64,000 nucleotides of DNA from Phyto melanocephala (taxonomy: Eukaryota; Arthropoda; Insecta; Diptera; Rhinophoridae): assembly GCA_941918925.1 (NCBI GenBank), contig OW799234.1, forward strand, positions 130,118,895-130,182,894. The letters are read 5' to 3'. A program made the translations under genes and the position numbers. A model generated the notes under the pieces. That model made no database searches. It worked only from the letters and a program-made list of their open reading frames with translations, and was not told where the DNA came from. Positions 1 to 12,100 of the stretch are shown piece by piece. The number at the start of each line of letters is the position of its first letter. Within the stretch, counting starts at the first letter, position 1.

Positions 1-1014
1 CTCAGTTCAGTTTGTTGGTCTGAAAGTCAACCCAACCGCACAATCAACTATTTTTACCAAAAAATTTTTTTACGAAATTTTAAGATGGCAATAACAAGTT
101 TATAAGCCTACTTTTTTAATAAAACTACATAATACTGTAAAATAAGATCATTAGCCAGTTTTTTTTAATTTGTTTAATAAAGGACAAAACTTAACTGGAA
201 AATGTTTAAATGAATTTCATTAAGATTATATGGTCCTTTCTTTGTATTGTATTTATTTATAATTATTGTCAAAGATTTTTTTTTTTAATTTAATAATGCA
301 TTTATTTACCATAAAAACAAAAACAGTTTTTAATAAATCTTACGCTTACACTTATATCTATATACATATTTAAAACTCTTTGAATAAGTGATTTGAAATA
401 TGTTATAAATTGTAATAAAAATTATCATGCATAAACAAAAATCATGCAAAAGCATTTTGTATAAATAAAATGAGTCAACATAATAAACACAATAATAATA
501 AATAAATAAAAACATGGAATTCTATTTGAGAATTTTGCTAAATTGTGTTTAAAGAAATGTTAAAAATAAAGTCAAAATAAAAGAAAGTAACATTTTAACA
601 CATTTTTTCTCTCAAAGTAAACGAAATAAAGAGACAAAACTGAAAAAAAGTAACGTTTTATGCTGAGAAAAATCTATATCAAAATACAGACACAGATTTG
701 CAATACATATAACGAACCATATTACACCAAAAAAGAAAAAATATTGAAGTGTCGTATTGTCGTATTGTCATCATATTGAACTTTCTCTTTATATTATTTT
801 TAATTTGAATTTAGGCTATAAGTTCAATGCGATAATGACAGAAAATCTGGGAAAAGTTAGTTATCCGATATTAGCTGAGTGGAATGCATTTTCGTAACCA
901 GCTACGATTTCATCATCAGCACTATTTTTATCAGAACTACAAGTTTTGTGTAAATATCAACTATTTAACTTAATATTTTATTGAAAATTTAAACATAGAA
1001 TTATGGCCGACTTC

Positions 1015-1413
1015 CTAAACACAAGTTGCGATTCATAATTTAAAAAAATGCGTATGCAATGCTAAACATGTCTTAAGTGCAACCTTGCGTTGCAGGGATT
1101 TTTTTTGCATTTTATCGGCATTTAGGAACGTGCATGGATCCACTTTTTGTCTCTGCAATATAAAGTGTTTAATTATTTAAATTATTAGTCTGTGATTTAA
1201 ATAAACTCTATCAATTATAAATAATTTATTAAAAATAAACAAAGAAAATACTAAAAAATGAAAAAAATGATGTGCGATTTTGACAGCTGATATTTAGTAA
1301 AATGAGTTGCCAAACGATTAGGAACATTGGACATTGCTAGAAAGTTTACATATGCGTTTACGAAGTGTATGCATTGTAAATATGCATTGCAACTTGCGTT
1401 TAGGAAGTCGGCC
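1015..1413. mobile_element. MITE, GGCC-ended, 3-bp TSD
   Basis: Terminal inverted repeats of about 35 bp begin GGCCGACTTCCTAAAC at 1015 and return inverted to 1413. TAT flanks both ends (1012-1014, 1414-1416). It has no coding capacity. The 3-bp duplication and GGCC ends fit PIF/Harbinger-type MITEs, which is inference. Confidence 0.75.
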
Positions 1414-1447
1414 TATTTGTCCTAACTGATTTCATTTTCATATATCA

Positions 1448-2114
1448 CTAGCCAAACCCGGCGCGCGTTGCTACGCCCCTTAATGAATCAAAATACATTC
1501 TGAATTTTAATTGAATATCAAGTGCAAAAAGCTAAATATTAAAATTTTTTTATGGGCGTGGCATTGCCCACTTTTCTAATCACGAAATTGTAAAGTCATA
1601 ACAGCTCAATATGTGTGCAAAGTTTCAGAAGAATCGGACCAGTGGAAGTACCTCAAAATTATACATATTTTTTCAGAAAAATCGGTCTGGTGCAAGTTCC
1701 TCAAAATTATATCTTTTTTTTATGGGCGTGGCACTGCCCATTTTTTTAATCGCGAAAATATATTGTTATGACAGCTTAGTATATGTGCAAAGTTTCAGAA
1801 AAATCGGTCCAGTGCAAGTATCTCAAAATTAAAACTTTTTTAGGGGCGTGGCCCCGCCCACTTTTCTTATCACGAAATTATTAAGTCATGAAAGCTCGAT
1901 ATGTGTGCAAAGTTTCAGAAAAATTGGTCAAGGGCAAGTAGCTAAAACTGATAACTAATTTTTATGGGCGTGGCCCCGCCCACTTTTTTCCACCCATAAA
2001 CACTCCCTGGTATGTGTACAACAACTTGACAAAGTTTGAGTCCGATCGGTTTTACAGTTTCGGAGTCTATAGCTAACACACACACACACAGAGTTTCACT
2101 TTTATATATATAGA
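1448..2114 (-). mobile_element. Non-autonomous Helitron, 4 internal units
   Basis: On the minus strand it begins TCTATATATATAAAAG preceded by A, and ends with a GC-rich stretch then CTAG followed by T. These are the hallmarks of Helitrons (5' TC, 3' CTRR, insertion between A and T, no TSD). The interior holds about four copies of a roughly 121-bp unit with GGGCGTGGC. There is no Rep/helicase frame. Confidence 0.72.
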
Positions 2115-2371
2115 TTGAGTTACTTCCTTAGTACGAAATTTACCAACATCTTTTTTGCACGTCATTACCACAAGTTTAATGTTTGCATTGAGTTTTAGAT
2201 GTTGCTAAAGCAATTTGCAAGTATGCAATTGCATTGTTACATGTTTTTAACAAGATGGTATTAGGTTTACAATGACTTATGTTTAGTTTAGTTTGACATT
2301 TCAACATGAATAGACTGACGCATGAATAGCAAAGTAGATTTGATAAGTAAGCCCAACACAAGTTTGCCGTT

Positions 2372-2952
2372 GATCCCGATTTTTATAAGCGAATTTTGTT
2401 AAGCGATGAATCTCACTTTTGTTTGAATTGATATATCAATAAACAAAACTGCCGTATTTCGAGCAATGATTATCCTCAAGCGTATGTTGAGACACCGTTA
2501 CATGCAGAAAAATTGACTGTTTGGTGTGCTTTATGGTTTGGTGAAATCATTAGTTCGTACTTCTTTAAAAACGATGCTGGTCAGAACGTTACAGTCAATG
2601 GTGACTATAGAGCTATAGAGCGATGTGTACTGACTTTTTCGTTTACCAATTAAATAACCATGATGTGCTGTCGCTGTGGTTTCAACAAGATGGAGCAAAA
2701 TGTCACACAGCTTGTGCCACAATTAATTTATTGAAGAAAACGTTTGGTAACCGCATGGTTTCACGTTTCGGACCCGTGAATTGGCCTCCAAGATCTTGTA
2801 ATTTAACGCCGCTATACTTTTTTCTGTGGGGATATGTGAAGTCGCTAATCTACGCTGATAAGCACGAAACGATTGACCACTTGGAGGACAACCTTCGCCG
2901 CGTTATTGACGATCTACGGCAACAAATGTTGGAAAAAGTCATCGAAAATTGA
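2372..2952 (+). pseudogene. Decayed mariner-superfamily transposase
   Basis: Reading from DPDFYKRILLSDESHF through TVWCALWFGE to WFQQDGAKCHTACAT, FGPVNWPPRSC, YFFLWGYVKSL and IEN gives the C-terminal two-thirds of a Tc1/mariner transposase. There is an in-frame stop after HFCLN and a frame change near 2610. The first two catalytic Asp regions are visible (SDESHF, QQDGA). The third Asp is replaced: the usual DLTPLDYF block reads NLTPLYFF. The N-terminal helix-turn-helix part is missing. It is inactive. Confidence 0.85.
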
Positions 2953-3127
2953 CGGACATATGCCAGAAGTAATATTTAAATTTTAATTATAATAATTATA
3001 ATTCATCTTTTATTTATTTCACTTCAAAGTTCTATATCTACCTATATTGACTTAAGAAAAAAAAAATATATATAAATTCAACTGTTGAATACCTGATAAA
3101 GACTATGAATTATAATTAATGATTTTC

Positions 3128-3740
3128 ATGACTTCGATTTTTATAACTGCCACCAAATTCAATTATATTCATTTTGTCATTTCGTTTGTAACACATCGAA
3201 ATATCAATTTTAGACCCCATAAAGTATATATGTATATTCTAAATCGGGGTTTAATTTTATGACGATCTATACATGTTCGTCCGTCTATCCGTCTGTTGAA
3301 AGCACGATAGAGGTCCGACGGAAAAATCTAGGAGGCTCAAATTTTGCCATAATATTTCTTATACACAAGGTTTGTTTGGTATAGAAAATGGGCTAAATCG
3401 TAATATTAGGAAGAAAGTTATAGCTCGTAATGCAAAAGTAGGTAAAAAAAAACCAAATCCTTCCAACATCGAATAAAATGCAATGTATATTTCCTGAGTA
3501 AAAACAAAATTTTTCCCTATAAATTGCCTAAATCTATGCATTAGGAAAGGAGTTATAGATCAAAAATTTATACCACACAGTGTATTTTTCGGTACATTCA
3601 AAATTTTAAACTTAATAAAACTGACAAAATTAGATGTATGATTCTGAAATTTTGCAAACATTTCTTTTAGTCAAAGGCTTTGTACTAACGGAAAATAAAT
3701 AGGACACGCCCACTTTTACGCCCACCTCCCATATAACGCT
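3128..3740 (+). repeat. Dispersed repeat X1, partial copy
   Basis: It shares with 29763-32480 the blocks TTTGTCATT(T/C)CGTTTG, ACCCCATAAAGTATATAT, GACGATCTA and CCGTCTGTTGAAAGCACGAT. It is 3'-truncated. No protein is encoded. Confidence 0.7.
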
Positions 3741-5462
3741 TTATCTCAAATTCATATAATTTCTTTATGAATAAAGGACTCTATATTGAAATATCTGAAT
3801 TGAATTTATTGGAAGAAACAACTTCGACACGCCGACCTTGTTAGTGCTTACCTTCGGCAAAAAAAAAAGATTTTATCAAAGATAAGCGCTCAACTCGTTT
3901 GCATTTTAAGCACGACGTCAGACACGGCTTTATGCGTTAAGGTTTGGCTTTTGAAAGACTGAAACCGGTGACTTGAATACTTTTAATATTTTGTTTTAAT
4001 TTTACGCCTATTAATAAATGTGTTAGAATTTAATATAGATTTCTCTCATAAATGTGCGGTTTGAATGTATATGTAATTGTACATACAAATATATATATTT
4101 ATTATGTAATTTCAAAATATTTTTTTTATTTCAAGACAAAATGACAATCACCTACATATATTAAAACTTCTGCAGGAGGACAATACTTTTGACTAGAATC
4201 CCCTTTTTAAGTTAATATACGACGATATTTTTGCAGTAGATAACTTGTAAATATATTTTTATACTTCTTTCATTGATTGCGTTAATATTGTATGCAAAAT
4301 TATTATTTAAAAAAAACTTATTTCTTGTTGTTGTCATATACTTATACTTGTAAATATGCAGCTAAAATTTTATGTTTTGTTTTCGGTTAAAGTTGTTATA
4401 TTATCGAATTATCTTGTTATATTTTTGTTCGATTTTTAAATTTTTTTTATAAAGATTCGATGCTTAAATTTGAATTTAATGATGATATATGTTAGGCTGG
4501 CTCAACTATTTGTTTGGGTGAAGTTTTTTTTATTTTTCAATATATTATTTTTAAAGTAGTGTTTGGTTTGCAAAATATGTTTTTTTATTTGTTTAGATAA
4601 TGTTCCAAAATAGCCCACAGAAGCATTAAACAATACGCATTTAAGACAGAGAGAGAGAGAGCATTTATTTTTTGACAAGTAAAAAAAGAAACAAAAATAC
4701 GTTTTCAATATTAGATTATTTTAAACTCCTTTTGTTATTAATGATTAAGTTTAAGGTTAAGAGTTTTGTTTAATAAACTATTAGGTGATGTCGAATTGTT
4801 TTTCTAATGGGTAGTATTTGTGATTTAAAATAAAATACAGTAAGTAGTTTTCAGGGTGTGTACAGATTGTTGTATATTGTATATTTACATAAAATAACTT
4901 TCAATATTCTTTTAAATTCCTAATGAAAAACAATTATAAGCAAAAAAAAAAAAAAATTAATTAACAATGAAACTAATGAAATAAATGTAAGTAATTAAAA
5001 ACAAAATTGTGTGTAATTATGTTATATGGAGTGGATTGAGTTGCGTGCACTACATATATGTATGTCTGTATATAGTGTGAAACTAATTGTCATTGTTGCA
5101 CTGTAGTTTAACAATTGACAATGACAATTCCGAACAATGTCTTTTTTTACTCGGATTACAGAACAGGGACGTATATATTTCAATACGTTTTTAAGATTTT
5201 ATTAATTCCACCTCGTATATTTATTTTAAACTTGTAAACGATTTTTTTTTGTTATATATAAACATACGTGTATCAATGCTGGTATACAAAAAATCAGCTG
5301 GGCTGTCAAGTGTAGAGTGATATTTTAGATTTTAGGAAATATATTAATGTTCACTTAACTCTAATTTTATCACAAAAATAGTTTAAAATATTTAAATGTT
5401 AAAAGAATTATTTTTGATTTGAATAAAAATTTCCGTTTTATTGTAGAAGAAAATATAAGTGG

Positions 5463-5752
5463 AGTTCACAGCGCACTCGGTAGTTGTAACTCGGTTAATT
5501 TCGAATACATTTTATTATTGCAAAACTAAATCTCGTAAAAATTTTCTAAATAACGACTACTAAATAAAAAAGTTTGTTAGTTTTTCGTTAGTTGGTAAAA
5601 TTAAAAATTAATATGTAGAAGTGTTGAACGATTTCAAATTTCGAACTTTTTCTTTAATTACTAACCACCCTAAAAAAAACTCTGAAATAATCGTTTACGA
5701 TAACAAGTTTTAACGACCTGCTAATTCAACAACTACCGGTTTGGCGTGAACT
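5463..5752. repeat. Possible MITE with imperfect inverted ends
   Basis: GAGTTCACAGCGCACTCGGT at the left is roughly the reverse complement of the right end (ACCGGTTTGGCGTGAACTT), with GTAGTTG continuing the match. The TSD is unclear. The interior is AT-rich. Confidence 0.4.
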
Positions 5753-5773
5753 TAGCCATTATTGTTAGTATGC

Positions 5774-6020
5774 ATATCGATGGTCACAAGTAGAAAGGTC
5801 CTAACTTGTATTTTTTACGAAATTTATTTTTTCTGTGATTCCAATACATTTCATACAAATACACCTCGACACAAAAATTTAATGCAATAGTATCAAAAGT
5901 AACAGCTTTTCAAGCAATTTTACAAAAGAAATTACATTACGATAATGCAGTTTATATTACGTTTTGAACTTCCTACAATTATTTGAGTTATAGCCTTTCT
6001 ACATGTGACCAACGATATAT
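5774..6020. mobile_element. MITE family GGTCACAAGTAG, copy 1
   Basis: Ends ATATCGATGGTCACAAGTAG and the inverse (CTACATGTGACCAACGATAT) enclose about 250 bp. The family recurs at 17681, 44921, 45133 and 45835 with shared interior blocks such as ACACCTCGACAC and AATTTAATGCAATAGTATC. Confidence 0.7.
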
Positions 6021-6091
6021 ACTTTTCAATGTAATAATATAACTTTTCAAAAGATTGGCAACGCAATTAGGTTGACCATAAATATATGTTA

Positions 6092-6961
6092 CTAGCCAAA
6101 CCCGGCGCACGTTGCTACGCCCCTTAATGAATCGAAATGCATTCTGAATTTTAATTGAATATCAAGTGCAAAAACCTAAAAATTATAATTTTTTTATGGG
6201 CGTGGCATTGCCCACTTTTCTAGTCACGAAATTGTAAAGTCATAACAGCTCAATATGTGTGCAAAGTTTCAGAAGAATCGGACCAGTGCAAGTACCTCAA
6301 AATTATAATTGTTTTAATGGGCGTGGCCCTGCCCACTTTTCTAATCATGAAATTGTAAAGTCATAACAGTCCAATACGTGTGCAAAGTTTCAGAATAATC
6401 AGTCCAGTGCAAGTACCTCAAAATGATACCTTTTTTTATGGGCGTGGCACTGCCCACTTTTCTAATCACGAAATTATTTAGTCATGACAGCTCGACATGT
6501 ACGCAAAGTTTCAGAAAAATCGGTCTGGTGGAAGTACCTCAAAATTATAACCTTTTTTTATGGGCGTGGCACTGCCCACTTTTCTAATCACGAAATTATT
6601 TAGTCATGACAGCTCGACATGTACGCAAAGTTTCAGAAAAATCGGTCCAGTGCAAGTACCTCAAAATTAAAACTTTTTTAGGGGCGTGGCTCCGCCCACT
6701 TTTCCTATCACGAAATTATTTAGTCATGACAGCTCGATATGTGTGCAAAGTTTCAGAAAAATCGGTCAAGTGCAAGTAGCTTAAAATGATAACTAATTTT
6801 TTATTGGCGTGGCCCCGCCCACTTTTTTTCACCCATAAACACTCCCTGGTATGTGTACAACAACTTACCAAAGTTTCAGCCCGATCGCTTTTACAGTTTC
6901 GGAGTCTATAGCTAACACACACACACACACACACACAGAGTTTCACTTTTATATATATAGA
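6092..6961 (-). mobile_element. Non-autonomous Helitron, 6 internal units
   Basis: Same termini as 1448-2114: on the minus strand A|TCTATATATATAAAAG and CTAG|T. GGGCGTGGC-type blocks occur at about 6198, 6319, 6440, 6562, 6682 and 6805, a period of 120-123 bp. A (CA)n tract lies just inside the 5' end. No protein frame. Confidence 0.75.
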
Positions 6962-7244
6962 TTTGCAAAGAATTCTGGCACTTACTACTATTCATGTCAC
7001 CGGTTTTGATATTGTAAAATTACGAAAATGTAAATTTTTATTTGAACAAAACATACATATATTATGTATGTATAAAATAATTTTATTTTTGTTTTTTCAA
7101 CTTTTGCACTACCTCTACCACACTAGAGTGTGTAAACATTGAGGCAATACACACAACAGATATGCATATTTACCACTATCGTGAAAAAGAAATAAAATTT
7201 TGGTTCTGAATAGCTGTTCAAAATAAAACTATCAAAACACATTC

Positions 7245-7460
7245 ATGACAGCTCAATATGTGTGCGCAAAGTTTCAGAAAAATCGATCTAGTGCAAGTAG
7301 CTAAAAATGGCGCGACCCTGCCCACTTTTCTTATCACGAAATTGTAAAGACATGACAGCTCAATATGTGTGCAAGGTTTCAGAAAAATCTGTCTAGTGCA
7401 AGTACTTTAAAATTGTAACTTTTTCTTATGGGCGTGTCCCTGCCCACTTTTCTTTTGCAG
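7245..7460 (+). repeat. Fragment of the Helitron internal repeat
   Basis: Nearly two of the 121-bp units (CATGACAGCTCAATATGTGT, CAAAGTTTCAGAAAAATC, TGCCCACTTTTCTT) without either Helitron end. Confidence 0.65.
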
Positions 7461-9035
7461 CAAATTAAAAAACTGCGTCCTTAGGTGCTCACTTAAATTC
7501 TAAAGATAATACGCAAAATCTTTTAAACAGACATCAAAGTAAGCACTTTATTTTTGCTTGTTGTTTTTGTATTATTTTGTTAAATTTAAATTGTCGTTTT
7601 TTAACAATCCACAATTATAATGGTGAATGTCAAACTGTAATCTGGCAAGCCTAGTTAAAACACACAACTTTATAATGAGTACGCGAGTCATAGGTGCTTT
7701 TGGTCGTCTTTTTATTTTGCGTGAACGACAATAGCAATCAACTGAGCCATACGTGTTGCTAAATATGAGTACTATAAGTACCTTCAATTTAAAAGTGCGT
7801 ATAAGTAGTAAAGACTTTTCAATACTTATGAATGCGTATAAATCAACGAAATAATGATTCAAGTTGACTTACTTCATTAGTATTCGTTGCAGATCTCCGG
7901 TACGTACGTCCAATTTAAGCTTAAACATTTTTGCAGAATTTATTCACAATTGTTTTCTTAGGGAAAGGAAAAAGATTTATAGGGAAATAATATTGTATAT
8001 ACGATAGGTGTGATTATTTTTTTTTGCAAAAGTAAGTAGCCGCTCAACTCGTCGTCGGATTTAGTACCTAAAAAGCTGACAGCTACGGCTAATTGCTGGT
8101 ATTTTTGTTAAAAAATCATTTTAGCAACACTAAAACCAATAACGTTTATACTTTTAATAATTTGAACAATTTTGTAAGAGTGAAGTTAGTAACGTGAATA
8201 ATTTTGTATTGTTGTTACAGCCTCGCATTTTTACTAGGCAATGCTATAAAATAATTGCTTTATCAAAAGCTGGTATTAAAGAGAAATGTATATGCATTGA
8301 TAACACGAAGTAAAAAAACTCGTTCAGCTAATCAGTTATGGGTACTTTGTTAAGTGCACCCTGGATATGTATGTACACAATAGGCAAGTATGCAATTCAA
8401 AAAAAAAAAATGTTTTGTATATGCTCGTATTTAAATAAAATTTTAATTTAAAACAATATTTAAATATTTGTATATTAATGAAAGAAGAGAGTTTAACAAA
8501 ATAAATTAACAAGAAATATGAAAAAAAATAAAATAAATGTAAAGATCGATTACAAAGTTTTAAAACGGGGTCACAAGGTAAACAACAACAAGGACTTTAA
8601 ATATCTGCACAATCGAACGGAAGGTGATGGTAGTGGTTGTGGGGGGTTTAGAATAAATGGTAGAGGTAATTGATACTTTAATGATAACAACCAACAAACT
8701 TTTGAACGAGAGGGAGAGCTACACTTTTTGTTTTGTGGGCGTTCATAGGTAGCGCATGTTGTGTAACTAAATTTGTCGTGTATTTGGTTGGCTTTGCCAT
8801 GATTTTTTTGTTAATAAATTTAGACTTCTGTTTTATCTTGTTTAAATATGAATAACTTTCTACATGCTTAGTTTTTACTTTACGTTTTTTGTTTAGTTTT
8901 GTAGTTGTTATTTAATAACACGATAAAATTGATGATTTAATCGGGGCATGGGTGTAGGGTGGTGAGGTGTTTGGTTGGCTTGTTGAGGAACAAATATTAT
9001 AAAAAAAACACACACAAAATATAGGAAATACGTAC

Positions 9036-9129
9036 CTTGTTGGAATGCCCGACCGCCATGGGAGCTGTGTACGCTCGGTGGCCCCTGACCATAGGGACCT
9101 TCATATGCTTGCTCAGGACCAAGCATATC
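9036..9129 (-). CDS. arm: arm-A exon 6: C-terminal region
   Basis: 94 nt encoding [20 protein letters not shown] and onward to [10 protein letters not shown], between a CACAG acceptor and a GTACGT donor in phase 1. If the intron were retained the frame would run on to an in-frame stop at 8908, adding an unconserved tail. A spliced terminal exon left of the window is more likely. Confidence 0.9.
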
Positions 9130-12100
9130 CTGTGTATATATCGAGGTTTGTTTTGATTTTGGTTTTATATATTGGTAAACATTTAACATAGGGATGAATA
9201 TCAAAATGATTCGAATTTGAAATTCAACATTCGATATTTAATATTGGATGTTGTTGTTGTTAAAAATGGTAACAAGAAAATGTCACAATGTAAATAGTAG
9301 TATAGGTAAGTTTTTATATGTAATTTCATCACATTATCCATTTAATTTATGTTTTAGGGAAACGGGAAATTTTCAATACGAGGGGCCACCAAAAAACACA
9401 TTTTTTTGTTAAGTATAAAAAAATTAAGCCAAATTTGAATAATTTTTTAACAGGTGCATAGGTTTTTTTTTTTATCAATTTTACGTGATGGTGGAGTGGT
9501 ACAGTATAAGTTTGGTGAAGGTAGCAGTTGTGGTAGTTGTGATAAGTTGCAAAAAACGAAAATCATAAAAATAAAAATTGAAATAAAAATTAATTAAAAA
9601 ATAATTAAATAATTAATTAAATAAAAATACAACATTTAAGGCTAAAAAAAATAAATTTAATAATACAAAAACTAACAATTTTGCTCACTAATAATAATTA
9701 TAATATTGGAGAGATACAAATAACAATACAGATTTTTCTTTCTTTTTCACAAATTCTTACTACAAAAAAAACAAAAATAAATAAACAAAAAAAAAAAAAT
9801 TTTATCGAAAATTCAAAATTAAATGCAAAGTAGAGCATGATTTTTTTAATAAACTAATATTTAGTAACTAATAACAATAAATCAAAAATAATATACTTTA
9901 TATCATATGTACAATACACTATTAATAAATTTGACTTTAATATTTTATTTCTTATTTTTACAACTGATCTTTTTTGTCTTAAAAATTTACGATGTTTTGT
10001 GGTATTGTAGAAAATATACACATTAAAAAATAGCATTAAACATAACGAACCTGTAAATCTGGACCCATGCCTAAATCGGCATTCCCCCATATATTGTTAT
10101 CTTCACGTAATAGTGAATTGGTTAGCTCAATAGAGAGTCGTTTTTTGTAATCTTGCGGCTTGTCTTCACTCATACGGAATAGAACTGCCGCGGCATAAGT
10201 TGCTACTCCTTCATTGCGTGAATGCAATAGGTCAGTTAATGGACCAGTGGCACCCTCTTGTTCAATTATTTCAGCGCCTTCTTTATCAGCAGCCAATTCG
10301 CAAAGTACACCAGCAGCAACTCGCTAATTTTTACATAAAACCAATAAAATTTTTTAAATTTAGTATTAAATATGTAAAACAATAATACATTTAACTCACC
10401 TGTATATTTTCTATTTCATTAAATAGCAAACGTACAAATATCGGGATTACAGACTGTTGTCGAATCAAAGCTCTATTGTGAGACTCCCGAGCTAAAATGT
10501 GCAATGCACCAACGGTGCCCTCAACAATTTCTTCCATTCGCACACCATCTGCATATGCTGAAGGTTGTTGCGAGCCAGTAGTGGCAACAGAAGAACGTTG
10601 CTAAAGAAATATTAATAATAATTATTTAAAAAAAGGAAATTACTTAAATACATTAGAATTTTAAATATATTTTCTTTAAAAAAAATATGATCGAAATCAC
10701 TTACACGCTCAGTGTCTTGGAAAGCACGCATCAACAGACGTACTAAATGATGAATAGCGCCGTGCTCGCGCAAAGGTGCTGCATTGGCTGGACACAAAGC
10801 TAAATTGCGTACCAAACCTATTGCTGCTTTAATTAACGGCCAACGGGATGGTGGATGTAAAAGTTTTACAATCACCGACAGACCATAATTCAAACGTACT
10901 GCATTCTGAGCCATTTCTGAATCAGCATGACGTGTTGTCAAATGACGTAAAGCACAGACGGCTGGCTCAGTGATTTCCTCGCGATCACCAGCATTTATAA
11001 TCGTACGAACCAGGGCATCAACACCACCAACTTGACAAACTATAGCCTTATTACGTTGATTGTTACAAGTCAAATTCGAGAGTATACCAGCTGCACATGT
11101 AACAACATTAACATCTGTCGAAGCCAAAACTTGCACTAAAGATTGCAATAGGGCCTCCATGCCATCAACTTTAGTTGCGGCATCCGATAAATTACGCAAG
11201 GTCCACAAACAGTTCTGGACTAAACGTGGCGACGGGTTGCCTAAATGCATGGCCAAAGCCTGCATGCCACCAGCATCTACAATGGCTGGCTTATTGCTGG
11301 AGCATACTGAGAGGACTTTCAAAACACGTGAAGTGGTCCACAACAACTTCTCGTAGTCATACAAACGCATAATGCGTACCAATTCATTTGGCCCTCCAGA
11401 AGCTAAAATTATTAGTTTACTTTCTTGATTGCCGTAAGCAAGAATCTGTAAACAATCAGTAACAATGGCCAAAAACTTGACATTATTACGCTGCAACAAC
11501 GTAACCATTTTCTGAAGACCTCCAGCCAAACGAACTGCCATTTTAGAACCATCCTGATGTAACAACAAATTGTGTAAGGTGGTAATGGCATAAAATAAAA
11601 CACTCTCAACTGGAGAAGACAATAGTTTCACCAAAGCTGGTATACCACCGCTCTTGAATATAGCCAAGAGACCTTGTCGATGATGTGACAAATTATGAAG
11701 AGTGCCAACAGCAGCTTTAGTACTCTCCAAATCGTTACTATTCGAAATGGCGCGCACGAGAGCTGCCACCATTTGTGGACTATTCATAATAGCATGGCGT
11801 GAAGCTTCTTTCTTCGACAACTGGTGTACCATCATGGCGGCTTGGGAAACAACAACTTGATCTTCATCATTGAGCAATTTTATTAATTCTGGTATTGCGC
11901 GTGTTGCCAGTTCGGCATCGTCTTGGTAATTAATTAGATTAACAACGGCATGTTTTAACATTTGTGATGGTTCGGCCAAACGTTGTACAGCTGTTGGTTG
12001 TTGTGGATCAAACTGGGTCGAAGGTATTTCGATACCCTCTTCCAATGTTTCGGGAAACATAGCAGCGCGAACGCGTTGTGAACGCGTCTGGCTTAACTGG

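Larger units (their letters stand above)
1..9035 (-). other. arm-A intron 6 (partial): repeat-rich, no terminal exon
   Basis: There is no host exon here. About 8470-8960 aligns in patches with arm-B intron 6 (50.2-50.4 and 52.4-52.6 kb), so this intron belongs to the duplicated unit. It carries the Helitrons, MITEs and transposase remnant listed separately. 1-1000, 3850-5460 and 7470-8470 are AT-rich sequence in which I see nothing else. Confidence 0.6.

Noticed and set aside
6180..6820. CRISPR-like regular repeats
   Set aside because: The 121-bp units are continuous tandem copies without unique spacers and lie inside Helitron ends in a eukaryotic genome.
8908..9035. Alternative arm-A C-terminus by reading past exon 6
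   Set aside because: The GTACGT donor is intact and identical to arm-B, and the read-through tail is unconserved, so retention is only a minor possibility.
11060..11356. Antisense frames over arm exon 3 (also 55698-55985 and 56485-56778)
   Set aside because: Reverse-strand shadows of a conserved coding exon; they recur in both copies only because the exons do.
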